A stretch of DNA of 64,000 nt from Comamonas sp. BIGb0152. GTDB taxonomy: Bacteria; Pseudomonadota; Gammaproteobacteria; Burkholderiales; Burkholderiaceae_C. Numbering within the stretch: position 1 is the stretch's first letter; each line of letters opens with the position of its first letter. Below, in pieces: positions 54,697-63,719 of this stretch. The notes under the pieces were generated by a model. It saw nothing but the letters and a program-made list of their open reading frames with translations. It did no database searches and was not told the DNA's origin. The stretch covers positions 1 to 64,000 of the forward strand of contig NZ_JANUDY010000003.1 of NCBI RefSeq assembly GCF_024809975.1. Reading direction: 5' to 3'. The position numbers and the translations under genes are program-made.

Positions 54697-56313
54697 TCAG
54701 CGGCCTGTGCCGTTGCTCTGTACGCCGCCGCAGGCCTGGCCAGCCTGCAGTTGCCAGACCTGGGTGCTGCCCAAATGCATGGCGGGCGCGGCAGCCACCA
54801 CAGATGGCATTTGGCGCTGGGCCGCCTCTGCGCTGCCCAGCACCCACAGGCGCTGCAGCGGGTGGGTGCAGGCATAGGCCTGCAAGCCCTGCGCATCCAG
54901 CAATAGGCTGCTGCCCAGCTGCGGCGCAAACTGCGCCGCATCGCTCAGCTCCTTCTTCCAGTTATCAGCCTGCAGGCCCGCTCCGGTTTTCCAGTCATCC
55001 ACGACCAGCGGCGGCGCAGCCATGGCAGGCAAGTAAAAAGGCACTTCGTAGTACAGATGCTCCAGCATCACCAGCCGGTCGGCCGACTGCACGGGCAGGC
55101 TGTGCAATGCCCGCCACTGGGCTTTGGCAGGCACCGCCACGGTGCCCAGCACCACTGCCAGCCCCACACACAAGAGCGCAGACAAAGCCGCCGCATGCCG
55201 GCCCCAGCGCTGCCAGCCGGCCGCCTGCACCAGCCGCACCACCCCATAGGCCAGCGGTGGCAGCGCAGGCAGCACGTAGCCGACAATCTTGCTGTGCGGT
55301 ATGGAGAAGAACACCACCACCACGGCGAACCACACCAGCATCAGCCGGTCCAGGCTAGGCACCATGGCCGGTGCTGCATGGGCTTGGGCCACCACGCTCC
55401 GGCGCTTCCAACAGCGCCAGCCAGCAGCCAAGGCCCAAGCCGTCCAGGGCAAGGCCGCCAGCGCCATCACCGCGCCATAAAACCACCAGGGCTGCGGATT
55501 GTTGAAGCTGGTGCCGGTATAGCGCTGAAAGTGCTGGGTCACAAAAAAGTAGTAGAAGAAACCGCTGTGGCGCTGCTGCGCCATCCACACCCAGGGCCCT
55601 GCAATCAACAGCACGGGCAGCCAAGCGGCCGCATGCAGCGGCAGCCACCATTGGCGCCAACGCCGCTCCCACACCAGCCAAAGGGCCCATACCAGGCCTG
55701 GCAGCACCAGTGCAATAAGGCCCTTGGCCAAAAAACCCAGCCCCGCCCAGGCGCCAGCCGCTGCCAGCCAGCCCACCCAAGCCGCCCCGGAGCGCCTGCC
55801 AGTCGCCTTGCGCGCTTCCAAGCTGGCCATCGCGGCACTGCAAATGCAGGCCGTCAAACACCCGGCCAGCAACATATCCATATTGGCGTACTGCGCCGCC
55901 ATGTAGGTATAGGGAATGGTCACCAGCACCACGGCGGCGGCCACCGCCAGCGTCTGGCTGGCATAGCGCTTGAGCAAGACCAACAAGGACATGGCCGCCA
56001 GCCATGCGCCTAGCAGCGACGGCAGACGCGCCACCCATTCATGCACACCGGCAAGCTCAAAGCCCGTGGCGGCCAGCCAGTAATACAGCGGCGGTTTGTG
56101 GAAAAAAGGCAGGCCATTGAGCGCCGGCGTCACCCAATCGCCGCTGCGCAGCATCTGCCAAGCAGCCACGGCATAGCGCCCCTCATCGGGATCGCTGAGC
56201 GGCCGCAGCCACGCCAGCGCCAGCAGCCAAACGCCCATCAAAAGGGCCATGGTGGCTCCCATCGTCCAGGCAAAGCGGGCAGGCGCCGCCCGCGCAAAGG
56301 CTTGGCTGTGCAT
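54697..56313 (-). CDS. ArnT-like glycosyltransferase (GT-C fold)
   Basis: The protein is 538 aa with about 10-12 membrane helices. The motif PLSDPDEGRYAVAAWQML contains the acidic DE pair in the first periplasmic loop of ArnT/PMT-type enzymes, and FFHKPPLYYWLAATGFEL is typical. These move a sugar from undecaprenyl phosphate to lipid A or another acceptor. The PAP2 gene lies 3 bp upstream, so an envelope-lipid role is shared. Confidence 0.87.
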   Translation of the reverse strand: MHSQAFARAAPARFAWTMGATMALLMGVWLLALAWLRPLSDPDEGRYAVAAWQMLRSGDWVTPALNGLPFFHKPPLYYWLAATGFELAGVHEWVARLPSLLGAWLAAMSLLVLLKRYASQTLAVAAAVVLVTIPYTYMAAQYANMDMLLAGCLTACICSAAMASLEARKATGRRSGAAWVGWLAAAGAWAGLGFLAKGLIALVLPGLVWALWLVWERRWRQWWLPLHAAAWLPVLLIAGPWVWMAQQRHSGFFYYFFVTQHFQRYTGTSFNNPQPWWFYGAVMALAALPWTAWALAAGWRCWKRRSVVAQAHAAPAMVPSLDRLMLVWFAVVVVFFSIPHSKIVGYVLPALPPLAYGVVRLVQAAGWQRWGRHAAALSALLCVGLAVVLGTVAVPAKAQWRALHSLPVQSADRLVMLEHLYYEVPFYLPAMAAPPLVVDDWKTGAGLQADNWKKELSDAAQFAPQLGSSLLLDAQGLQAYACTHPLQRLWVLGSAEAAQRQMPSVVAAAPAMHLGSTQVWQLQAGQACGGVQSNGTGR

Positions 56314-56316
56314 GGC

Positions 56317-56916
56317 CTATTCCACCGATGCGGCTTGCGAGGACTGCAGCGGCGCTGCAGTGTTTGGCAGCGCCAGGTCTGCACGCTCCTGCAGCACCGG
56401 GCCGGCATGCCGCCACACCCAGCCGTACACACCGGCCACCACCAGGCCCAGCGCCGCACCTGCTGCGATATCGAGCGGAAAATGCACACCGCAGTACACC
56501 CGGCCCCAGCTCACGGCCAGCGCCACGGCCACAATGACCGCGCCGCCCAGGCGCAAACGCTGCAGCCACAGCAGGCAAAAACCTAGGCAAAAGAGCGCAC
56601 TGGCATGCGCGCTGGGGAGCGAGCCGCGCGCGGCATGGTCGATATAGGCGGGGCTGAGCCCCATGACGAAGGGGCGAGGATGCCCCACCCAGAGGGCCAG
56701 CCGGTGCGCCAACAGCACGGCAGCAGCGCAGCACAGCATGCTGCCCAGCAGATACAGGCGGTCGTCGGCGGGTCGCTTCCACCACAGCCACAGCAGTGGG
56801 GCCCCTGCCAGTGCAACGCCGTCCATGCCCAGCCAGCGGGCCAATTCCAACACCCAAGCCGTGGGTGCAAAGCCCCCGGCCATCCATGCAAACCATTGCA
56901 GATTCAATGCGTCCAT
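56317..56916 (-). CDS. PAP2-family membrane phosphatase
   Basis: The protein is 199 aa with about six membrane helices. Motif 2 is GSLPSAHASALF (SxxSxH type, here PSAH) and motif 3 is SWGRVYCGVHFPLDIAAG. Such enzymes act on undecaprenyl diphosphate, phosphatidylglycerophosphate or lipid A phosphates. It forms a pair with the ArnT-like gene, so lipid carrier recycling or lipid A modification is likely. Confidence 0.85.
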   Translation of the reverse strand: MDALNLQWFAWMAGGFAPTAWVLELARWLGMDGVALAGAPLLWLWWKRPADDRLYLLGSMLCCAAAVLLAHRLALWVGHPRPFVMGLSPAYIDHAARGSLPSAHASALFCLGFCLLWLQRLRLGGAVIVAVALAVSWGRVYCGVHFPLDIAAGAALGLVVAGVYGWVWRHAGPVLQERADLALPNTAAPLQSSQAASVE

Positions 56917-57042
56917 CGCAAGCCCCTAGCGCAGAACGCCGCTCTGGATGGGAGTTCACCCCGCAACAGCACAGTCCGCAGGTGGGCACTGTGGCGGTGG
57001 GAGCTTACCGATGTCTTAATGCATGGAAAAAGGAAAAACAGC

Positions 57043-57756
57043 CTAAACGCGGCTGTCCTGCACCACGGCGCCCGCAGCAATGGTGATCACGCGCTGGCAC
57101 TGGGCGGCAATGGCCCGGTCGTGCGTGACCATGATCAAGGTGGTGCCCGCTTCGCGGTTCAGGTCCATCACCAGCTGCATCACCGCTTCGCCGGTGGCAA
57201 AGTCCAGGCTGCCGGTGGGCTCGTCGGCCAGCAACACGGCAGGCTGCACCACAAAGGCACGGGCCAGTGCCACGCGCTGCTGCTCGCCGCCCGACAGCAG
57301 CTTGGGGTAATGCGACAGGCGCTGGCCCAGGCCCACACGCTCGAGCATGGCAGTCGCTTGCTTGCGTGCATCACGCTGGCCGGCCAATTCGAGCGGCAGC
57401 ATCACATTTTCCAGCGCCGTCAAATTGCCCATCAATTGAAAGTTCTGAAACACAAAGCCCATCGTGCGCGCACGCAGCGCCGCGCGGTCATCCTCGCTCA
57501 GCGCAAAGATGTCCTGGCCCGTCACCCGCACGGTGCCCACGCTGGGGGTGTCCAGGCCCGCCAGGATCGAGAGCAAGGTGCTTTTTCCCGAGCCCGATGC
57601 ACCGACAATGGCGACGGTCTCCCCTTGGGCGATGCTAAAGTCCACATCGCGCAGAATGGTCAAACTGCCGGTCGAATCCGAGACCGATTTACCCAGGCCC
57701 TGGGCCACGAGCACCGCGGCTGGCGCCTGCGATTGAGAAAGCACTGCATCTGTCAT
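57043..57756 (-). CDS. ABC transporter ATP-binding protein (YbbA/LolD-like)
   Basis: The protein is 237 aa. Walker A is GASGSGKST, the signature is LSGGEQQRVALARAF, and Walker B is VLLADEPTGSLD. It groups with MacB/LolD/YbbA ATPases. E. coli ybbA is also divergent from tesA, which supports YbbA. No permease gene is next to it: the downstream gene is the PAP2 phosphatase. Its start codon overlaps that of tesA on the other strand. Confidence 0.87.
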   Translation of the reverse strand: MTDAVLSQSQAPAAVLVAQGLGKSVSDSTGSLTILRDVDFSIAQGETVAIVGASGSGKSTLLSILAGLDTPSVGTVRVTGQDIFALSEDDRAALRARTMGFVFQNFQLMGNLTALENVMLPLELAGQRDARKQATAMLERVGLGQRLSHYPKLLSGGEQQRVALARAFVVQPAVLLADEPTGSLDFATGEAVMQLVMDLNREAGTTLIMVTHDRAIAAQCQRVITIAAGAVVQDSRV

Positions 57757-58450
57757 GACAACCAATCTCTCCTCCAATGATCGAACACCCGCCACACGAC
57801 GCCGGTGTCTGCGCAGCATCGTAGCGTTGTCAATGATGACCTCCGTCGCTATAGGTTTTACAGCACAGGCGGCTGCGCCACAGACGCCTGCCACGATTTT
57901 GGTGGTGGGTGATTCGATCAGCGCCGAATACGGCATTGCACGTGGATCGGGCTGGGTGGCCCTGCTGCAGGACAAGCTGGCGCAAAGTAAAAACGCCAAA
58001 GCCTACCAGGTGCGCAACGCCAGCATCAGTGGCGACACCACCGCTGGCGGCCGGGCCCGCTTTGCCCAGTTGCTGAGCCAGCACAAGCCCGGCATCGTGG
58101 TGCTGGAGCTGGGCGCCAACGACGCGCTGCGCGGCCTGCCGCTGGCCAGCACCCAGGCCAATCTGGCCGCCATGGTGGACAGCGCCCAGCAAGCCGGCGC
58201 CCAGGTGCTGCTGCTGGGCATGCAGGTGCCGCCCAACTACGGCAGCAAGTACACCAGCGATTTCGCCCAGGTCTTCACCAGCTTGGCACGCGAGAAGAAA
58301 ACCGCCGTCGTACCCTTCTTGCTACATGGCGTGGCCGATGTTCCCAACGCCGAGAAGAACTTCCAGGCCGACCGCATCCATCCGCTGGCCAGCGCCCACC
58401 CGCAGCTGCTGGCCAATGTCTGGCCCGAGCTGCAAAAGCTGCTGAAATAA
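57755..58450 (+). CDS. tesA: Periplasmic arylesterase/acyl-CoA thioesterase I
   Basis: The protein is 231 aa, SGNH hydrolase fold. Block I is VVGDSISAEYGI, block III is ELGANDALRG, and the catalytic Asp-His pair is in ADRIHPLA. An N-terminal stretch with RRR and a hydrophobic run to TAQAAA is an export signal. An internal ATG pair near 57833 could be the true start. Hydrolyses acyl esters and thioesters. Confidence 0.9.
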   Translation: MTTNLSSNDRTPATRRRCLRSIVALSMMTSVAIGFTAQAAAPQTPATILVVGDSISAEYGIARGSGWVALLQDKLAQSKNAKAYQVRNASISGDTTAGGRARFAQLLSQHKPGIVVLELGANDALRGLPLASTQANLAAMVDSAQQAGAQVLLLGMQVPPNYGSKYTSDFAQVFTSLAREKKTAVVPFLLHGVADVPNAEKNFQADRIHPLASAHPQLLANVWPELQKLLK

Positions 58451-58487
58451 AAACGCCGCCAGCGCAAAGCGGGCGGCGGTCGTTTTA
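58450..58487 (+). terminator. Terminator after tesA
   Basis: A GC-rich hairpin, AAAACGCCGCC paired with GGCGGCGGTCGTTTT, lies between the converging tesA and metC genes and could serve both. Confidence 0.6.
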
Positions 58488-58500
58488 GGCGCTTGTTGAA

Positions 58501-59742
58501 TCAGCCAAAGGCCTTTTGCAGCGCCTGGGCCAAGTCCTGCTGCAAGTCGTTGGCGTCTTCCAGCCCGATAGAAAAGCGCACCACCGTGCCCGGCTGCAAT
58601 TGCGACCCGCCAATGGCTCGCATGCTGCCGATCTTGTAGGGCACCACCAGGCTGATGGGGCCGCCCCAACTGTAGGCCAGCTTGAACAGGCGCAGGCTTT
58701 CGCAGAACAGGTCGATCTGCTGCTGGCTAAAGCGCGGGTCAATCACCACGCTAAACAGCCCCGCCGCAGCGCCCTGCTTGCCCGCCACCGCACCCTCTCC
58801 ACACAGCTGTTGCCAGTGCGCATGGCCGGGCGATCCCGCAAACGCCGGGTGCAGCAACTGCACCACGGCAGGATGCGCAGCCATAAACGCCGCCAGCTGC
58901 CGCGCTGCCGCATCCTGCGCGTGGTAGCGCAGCGCCAAACTGGGGAGGCTGCGCAGCACCGTCTCGATATCGTTGACCCCCACACCCAGGCCCAGGTGCA
59001 TGTGGGTGGCCTGCACCTTGCGGTGCACAGCGGCATCGCGCGTCACGATGGAGCCCATCAGCACATCACCGCCGCCACTGGGGTACTTGGTGAGCGAATG
59101 CGCCGACACATCCACGCCCAGGCGGTAGCTGCCATCGCCATCCAGGTCAAAGCAGTTGAAGGCCAGACCTGCGCCCCAGGTGTTGTCCAGCGCCGTGGCA
59201 ATGCCCTTTTGCTGGCACAGGCGCACAAGGCCCACCAGATCGGGGAACTCCATGCTGACCGAGCCGGCCGCCTCCAGCCACACCAGACGCGTGTTGTCCT
59301 GGATCAGGCTGGCGCAATGGTCCACCCGCATCGGGTCGTAGTAGCCGATGCTGACGCCAAAGCGCTGCAGCTCGCTCTCAGCAAAACCTTTGCTCGGGCC
59401 GTAGACGTTGTCGGGCAGCAGCACATGGTCGCCGCTTTTCAGCAAAGCCAGGCCAATCACCGAGATCGACGCCAGGCCGCTGGGCACCAGCACGCAGTAG
59501 CTGCCGCCCTCCAAGGTGGCAATGCGCTCTTCCAGGATGTAGGTGGTGGGCGTGCCATGCAGGCCGTAGGTGAAGGCGCTCTTGTCCTTCCAGTCCCAGC
59601 TGCGCATCGCCGCCACGTTGGGGAAGAACACGCTCGATGCCTTGAACACGCCCGGCTGGGGCGCTGTAAAAGGCGCATCTGGCGTATAGGGGTGGTGGAT
59701 GATGCCGGTGATCGGTGCCTGTGTTTTGGGAGTGGAGCTCAT
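58501..59742 (-). CDS. metC: Cystathionine beta-lyase
   Basis: The protein is 413 aa, a PLP-dependent Cys/Met-metabolism enzyme. The PLP lysine is in AHSLTKYPSGGGDVLMG. FTYGLHGTPTTYILEERIATLEGG is the substrate and PLP phosphate region. It cleaves cystathionine to homocysteine, pyruvate and ammonia. Cystathionine gamma-synthase-like activity cannot be excluded. It converges with tesA. Confidence 0.9.
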   Translation of the reverse strand: MSSTPKTQAPITGIIHHPYTPDAPFTAPQPGVFKASSVFFPNVAAMRSWDWKDKSAFTYGLHGTPTTYILEERIATLEGGSYCVLVPSGLASISVIGLALLKSGDHVLLPDNVYGPSKGFAESELQRFGVSIGYYDPMRVDHCASLIQDNTRLVWLEAAGSVSMEFPDLVGLVRLCQQKGIATALDNTWGAGLAFNCFDLDGDGSYRLGVDVSAHSLTKYPSGGGDVLMGSIVTRDAAVHRKVQATHMHLGLGVGVNDIETVLRSLPSLALRYHAQDAAARQLAAFMAAHPAVVQLLHPAFAGSPGHAHWQQLCGEGAVAGKQGAAAGLFSVVIDPRFSQQQIDLFCESLRLFKLAYSWGGPISLVVPYKIGSMRAIGGSQLQPGTVVRFSIGLEDANDLQQDLAQALQKAFG

Positions 59743-59799
59743 AGCAAAATAGTCGGTCAGAAAGCGGAACAGCTGCGGGCTATTGTGCAGCAGATAGGC

Positions 59800-61308
59800 T
59801 CAGCGCAAAGCCGCCGCCACCAAGCCCAGCGCTGTGGGCTGTGCGCCCGCATCAAAGAAGCGGCTGGCCTGCAGCAGCGCCGCGCTGTTTTGCAGTGGCA
59901 GCCAGTCGCCGCCTGCGCAGCGCTGCCAAGCCAGCGGCCCGGCGCCACCTGCCGCAGCAGCCACAGCTGCGAGCCAGGCATCCAGGCCCTCTGCAGGCGC
60001 TGGCCACCAGCGTGCTTGCTCGCCCATGCTGACCAGAACGGGCAGTGCTTGCGCTGATGCGGTCGGCATCAAAACGGGCGCATCCATTGCCGCCCATGCA
60101 TCACGTGCCCAAGCACGCAGCCCCGCGCGGTAGCCCTTGTCAGGAAACTGCGCCGCCCATTGCTGGCGGTCTGCATCCATCGTTGCATCCATTGCACTGG
60201 TGCCCAGCGCGGCGGCAATATCCAGCGCAGGCTTGCGCGCCAACTGCTCCAGCCAAAGCCGGTAGTCGGCGCTCGGCGCTGCGGCGCTGGGCGGGTTGAT
60301 CAACCACAGCCCCTGCACGGGCCTGTCCAGCGCAGCCTGCTGCACCACCAGGGCCTGGGCCAGGCGCGCGGCATCACCATGAGCGACCACGACCAGCCCT
60401 TGTTCGCCATCCAGATGCAAATGCTTGATCAGGTCTTGCAGCATCGCCAGCTGCTGCGCATCGCCCAGACGCTGGTCCTTTTTGGGCTTGTCGCTGCGCC
60501 CCAGGCCCAGCCAGTCGGGCACCACAACGCGATCTCCCCGCGCGGCCAGGCCGGCAGCCAGCGCACGGAAAAGACCCTGGTGCGCAGGCATGCCCGCCAG
60601 CAGCAGCCATTGGCGTGCCGGTGTTGGGGCGGGGAGAGGGGTCTGACCCGCGCTGTCCTTCACATGCAGGCGCAGGCCTGCCAAGGACGGCCAGTCGCTG
60701 TAAAAGCAGCTGGCGCAGCCGCAATCCAGCGCAGGGGCAAACACGGCGTCGGGCGTGCGCAGTGCGTCGTCGCGCAGCCGGTGGCTGGCCAGCGCCTGCT
60801 GCCTTTGCTGCACGCGGCGCTGGCCAAAAAATTCGGTCAGCAAGGCTGCCGCCTCTGCGGCCAGCACCCCGGGGGTCACAGCGGTGTGGTGGTTCAGTGC
60901 AGCCTGCGCAAACAGATCCAGCACCGAGCCCCCCGCCCCGGTGCGCGGCTCAGCCGCACCCCAGACCACGCGATGGAGCCGCGCATGCAAGATGGCGCCC
61001 GCGCACATGGCGCAGGGCTCCAAGCTCACATACAGGGTGCAGCCATCGAGCCGGTAATTGCCCAGCCGCCGGGCCGCATCCCGCAATGCCTCCATCTCGG
61101 CATGGGCACTGGGGTCATGCGCGCCAATCGGGTGGTTAAAGCCCCGGCCCACAATCTGGCCGTCACGCACCACCACGGCACCCACCGGCACTTCACCAGC
61201 TGCCGCCGCGGCGCGCGCCTGCTCCAGCGCTGCGCGCATCCAGTGCGCGTCATCGGGCTGGGGGGCGAGCTGGCCACCGGTACTGGCGGGAGCGGGACTA
61301 TCGGCCAT
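59800..61308 (-). CDS. tadA: tRNA adenosine(34) deaminase fused to an alpha/beta-hydrolase-like domain
   Basis: The protein is 502 aa. Residues about 20-170 are TadA: zinc His with catalytic Glu in HAEMEAL and zinc cysteines in PCAMCAGAI; it makes inosine at position 34 of tRNA-Arg. Beyond about 190 a second domain resembles haloalkane-dehalogenase-like alpha/beta hydrolases (WLLLAGMPAHQGLFRALAAG, VPDWLGLGRSDKP). Where the nucleophile elbow should be it reads VVVAHGDAARL, without Ser, Asp or Cys at the expected spot. I chose the ATG at 61308 with GAAGAG upstream; a GTG at 61317 overlaps the previous stop. Confidence 0.87.
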   Translation of the reverse strand: MADSPAPASTGGQLAPQPDDAHWMRAALEQARAAAAAGEVPVGAVVVRDGQIVGRGFNHPIGAHDPSAHAEMEALRDAARRLGNYRLDGCTLYVSLEPCAMCAGAILHARLHRVVWGAAEPRTGAGGSVLDLFAQAALNHHTAVTPGVLAAEAAALLTEFFGQRRVQQRQQALASHRLRDDALRTPDAVFAPALDCGCASCFYSDWPSLAGLRLHVKDSAGQTPLPAPTPARQWLLLAGMPAHQGLFRALAAGLAARGDRVVVPDWLGLGRSDKPKKDQRLGDAQQLAMLQDLIKHLHLDGEQGLVVVAHGDAARLAQALVVQQAALDRPVQGLWLINPPSAAAPSADYRLWLEQLARKPALDIAAALGTSAMDATMDADRQQWAAQFPDKGYRAGLRAWARDAWAAMDAPVLMPTASAQALPVLVSMGEQARWWPAPAEGLDAWLAAVAAAAGGAGPLAWQRCAGGDWLPLQNSAALLQASRFFDAGAQPTALGLVAAALR

Positions 61309-61313
61309 ACCAT

Positions 61314-61559
61314 TCACTCTTCGGCTTGCTTGAGGCGCTGCGCATCCTGCTGCGCGGCCTGGTTCAGCTGTTCCTGCACCTGCTGCTGGATCTGCCTGCT
61401 TTGCGCATTCACATCCTTGCTGGTGTCGATCTGCGGCACACGCAGCCCTTCCACGGCGGCCGGGGCGGGCGCCTTTGTCACGCCCATGTTCTGCTTCATC
61501 AGCAGCGCCACAATAGCCATCACCACCAGTAATCCTGACAAACCCAATACAGCCCGCAT
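61314..61559 (-). CDS. Small membrane-anchored hypothetical protein
   Basis: The protein is 81 aa. One N-terminal membrane helix (LGLSGLLVVMAIVALLM) is followed by a Gln-rich coiled coil (SRQIQQQVQEQLNQAAQQDA). The start is the ATG at 61559 after GAGG. It lies directly upstream of tadA, about 5 bp from its ATG, so the two are probably co-translated. The role is unknown. Confidence 0.65.
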   Translation of the reverse strand: MRAVLGLSGLLVVMAIVALLMKQNMGVTKAPAPAAVEGLRVPQIDTSKDVNAQSRQIQQQVQEQLNQAAQQDAQRLKQAEE

Positions 61560-61607
61560 AGCATCCTCCCTCAATTCCGTATGCGGGTCTGATTATCGCG
61601 CGGCATC

Positions 61608-62528
61608 CTATTTAGCGGCAGGCAGGCCCTGGTTCGCCTGCCACAACTGCACAGCCAGCGCACGGATTTCATCGGCCAAGTGTAGGCGCTGCAACCAGTG
61701 GCGCGGTATGCCCTGCTCGCCCCAAAACGCGCCAGCAATCTGGCCGGTGATGGCCGCCGTGGTGTCGGCGTCGTCGCCCAGATTCGCGGCCTCCAGCACC
61801 GCATCCTCAAAGCAGTCATGCCGGGCAAAGCACCACAGTGCTGCTTCCAGGCTGTGCACTACATAGCCCGAACCTTGGATGTCCTCCCGACTTTTGGTCA
61901 GGTAACGGCCCTGCGCGATCTGCTGTAGCTGGGGGCTGGCCAGTGGCAGAACCGACAGCGCCAGCACCTCGCCTTTGGGCCGGCCCTGCAAGGCGCGGGC
62001 CATGGCTACCGCCAACAGGCGGCAGGCGTCGAGGCACTCCGCCGCGCCATGGGTCGTTTGCGAACTGAGGGCAGCCTTGTCCTGCAAGCGCTGCTCATCG
62101 CCGCAAAAGCGCAGCGCCACGGGCGCCAGCCGCATGATCGAGCCATTGCCAGCGCTGTCAGGCTCCGTGCTGCCTGCTATCGGTTCACCGGTGAGGAGAA
62201 AGCGCTGCACAGCGCCCCGCGTGGCTATGCCAATGTCAAAGCAATGCCCGGTGGAGCTCCAGTAGCCCCACTCGTACCAGTTGGCATAGCGTGCCATCTG
62301 GTCTGCCGGGTGGCAATCGCCCTTGATGACCAGACTCTCGGCCAGGCACAGCGCCATCGAGGTGTCGTCGGTCCACTGCCCTGCGCGCAGCGAGAACGGG
62401 CCTCCGCCCACCATATCGGTCAGCGGCATAAAGCTGCCGCGCGACTGGAATTCCACGGTGGTGCCCACGGCATCGCCGCAGGCCAGGCCCAGCAATGCGC
62501 CCTGAAAACGGTCCTGAGTTGGCTGCAT
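61608..62528 (-). CDS. ADP-ribosylglycohydrolase (DraG/ARH family)
   Basis: The protein is 306 aa. Mg2+ and ADP-ribose motifs are complete: GLACGDAVGTTVEF, WTDDTSMAL, DSAGNGSIMRLAPVAL and LGDDADTTAAITGQIAGAFWG. It should hydrolyse ADP-ribose from a protein, nucleic acid or small molecule. The ATG at 62528 overlaps the NADAR stop by one base; a GTG at 62531 is the alternative. Last gene of a four-gene operon. Confidence 0.93.
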   Translation of the reverse strand: MQPTQDRFQGALLGLACGDAVGTTVEFQSRGSFMPLTDMVGGGPFSLRAGQWTDDTSMALCLAESLVIKGDCHPADQMARYANWYEWGYWSSTGHCFDIGIATRGAVQRFLLTGEPIAGSTEPDSAGNGSIMRLAPVALRFCGDEQRLQDKAALSSQTTHGAAECLDACRLLAVAMARALQGRPKGEVLALSVLPLASPQLQQIAQGRYLTKSREDIQGSGYVVHSLEAALWCFARHDCFEDAVLEAANLGDDADTTAAITGQIAGAFWGEQGIPRHWLQRLHLADEIRALAVQLWQANQGLPAAK

Positions 62529-63103
62529 CACTGGCCTCCGGCGCGCAGTTGCTTGCGCGCCGCCATCAGCGCGAAGCCCAGAAGATTGAGGCCGCGCCAG
62601 TGTTCAGGCTGCTGTGCCAGCGCATCTTGCGCCGCCAGGCCAATACCCCAGATCGCGTCCACCGGGCTGGCCTCCACCAGCACGCGCTCCCCGGTCGTCA
62701 GCAGGTAGTTCATCAATCCCGCGTTTTGGCCAAACTTGGCCGCATTGCCGCGCACCACGATGTCAAAGCAGGCGGCGTTCCAGCGCTCGCTGTCAAAGCT
62801 CCGCACTGTGCGGCCCAGCGCCTTGGCCTGCGCCGGGCTGGCGCATTGCAAAATCTTGGCCCGCGCCACGCCATCGCCAAACAACCGTGCCTTCTCGGCC
62901 ATCATGAAGTGCTCAGCACTGCGATAGTGCTCGTCATCCACCGTGAACCCGGCCTCAAACCACTGGCTCAGGCAACCCTTGCCAACGCGGCCATCGGCCT
63001 CGGGCTGGTGGCCCCAGAAAAACAGGTAGCGGGGCTGCCGGCCCGCCTGAATCTGCGCGATCAGTTCGGGCACCGAGCGGATGATGTCGTTGGTGTGTGT
63101 CAT
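62528..63103 (-). CDS. NADAR-family protein (YbiA-like)
   Basis: The protein is 191 aa. NADAR marks are YLFFWGHQP, YRSAEHFMMAEKA with Glu64, RGNAAKFGQN, and LVEASPVDAIWGIGL with Glu144. The family was predicted from genome context to act in NAD/ADP-ribose chemistry; members include YbiA-like N-glycosidases and enzymes that remove ADP-ribose from guanine in DNA. One base separates it from the HAD stop. The extended N-terminus (1-22) is not part of the core. Confidence 0.9.
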   Translation of the reverse strand: MTHTNDIIRSVPELIAQIQAGRQPRYLFFWGHQPEADGRVGKGCLSQWFEAGFTVDDEHYRSAEHFMMAEKARLFGDGVARAKILQCASPAQAKALGRTVRSFDSERWNAACFDIVVRGNAAKFGQNAGLMNYLLTTGERVLVEASPVDAIWGIGLAAQDALAQQPEHWRGLNLLGFALMAARKQLRAGGQ

Positions 63104-63104
63104 A

Positions 63105-63719
63105 TCAGTTCTCTTGTCTCCCAGCCAGCCACCAGTGCGCAAACGCGTCCAGGCTGGCATGGGTGGAATGCAGCTGTCGTAGTGCCGGCCCGCAGTTGGG
63201 GCTGCCATCAGGTTCGCGCAGTACCAGCGCGCTATGGATGCCTTCGGGCAGGCCATCAAAGTTCGGCAAATAGTCATCCACTAAGGCCAGCGGCTGCAGT
63301 TGCAACAGTGCTGCGGTCTTTGGACTGCCGCCACGGGCATCGCGGCCGGTGGCAATCACACGCTCAATCGGAAAGCCATGAGCGCGTAAATTGCCAAGCC
63401 GCGCCTGAGCAAACTGGGGCTGCAGCGCCGTCAGGCACACCAGCTCAAACCCGGCGGCCACCAGCTGCTGACAGGCCGCAAGCGCACCTGGCATAGCAGG
63501 CAAGGCAGACCAGAACTGCGCATCAAACCCCGCGCGGAACCGATGCAGCGCCTCGTCACTCAGGCGCTCCACCTCCCAGCGGTCTGCTGCCCAGTAGGCA
63601 TTGGGGTTGCGCAACCCAGGTTGCCGGCCAAAAGTCCGCTTCCAGGCACCGGCGTACGCCAGGTTGTAGTCGAGCAGCACGCCGTCAGCATCCAGTGCCA
63701 GCACACGATTGCGGCTCAT
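63105..63719 (-). CDS. HAD-superfamily phosphatase
   Basis: The protein is 204 aa. HAD motif I is LDADGVLLD (nucleophile Asp10, acid Asp12), motif II is LTALQP, the lysine is in GSPKTAAL and motif IV is LVDDYLPN. The cap is small and helical (about 18-70). The substrate is unknown. Its position between kptA and the NADAR gene suggests a phosphorylated ribose or nucleotide, but this is inference. It overlaps kptA by 4 nt (ATGA). Confidence 0.88.
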   Translation of the reverse strand: MSRNRVLALDADGVLLDYNLAYAGAWKRTFGRQPGLRNPNAYWAADRWEVERLSDEALHRFRAGFDAQFWSALPAMPGALAACQQLVAAGFELVCLTALQPQFAQARLGNLRAHGFPIERVIATGRDARGGSPKTAALLQLQPLALVDDYLPNFDGLPEGIHSALVLREPDGSPNCGPALRQLHSTHASLDAFAHWWLAGRQEN

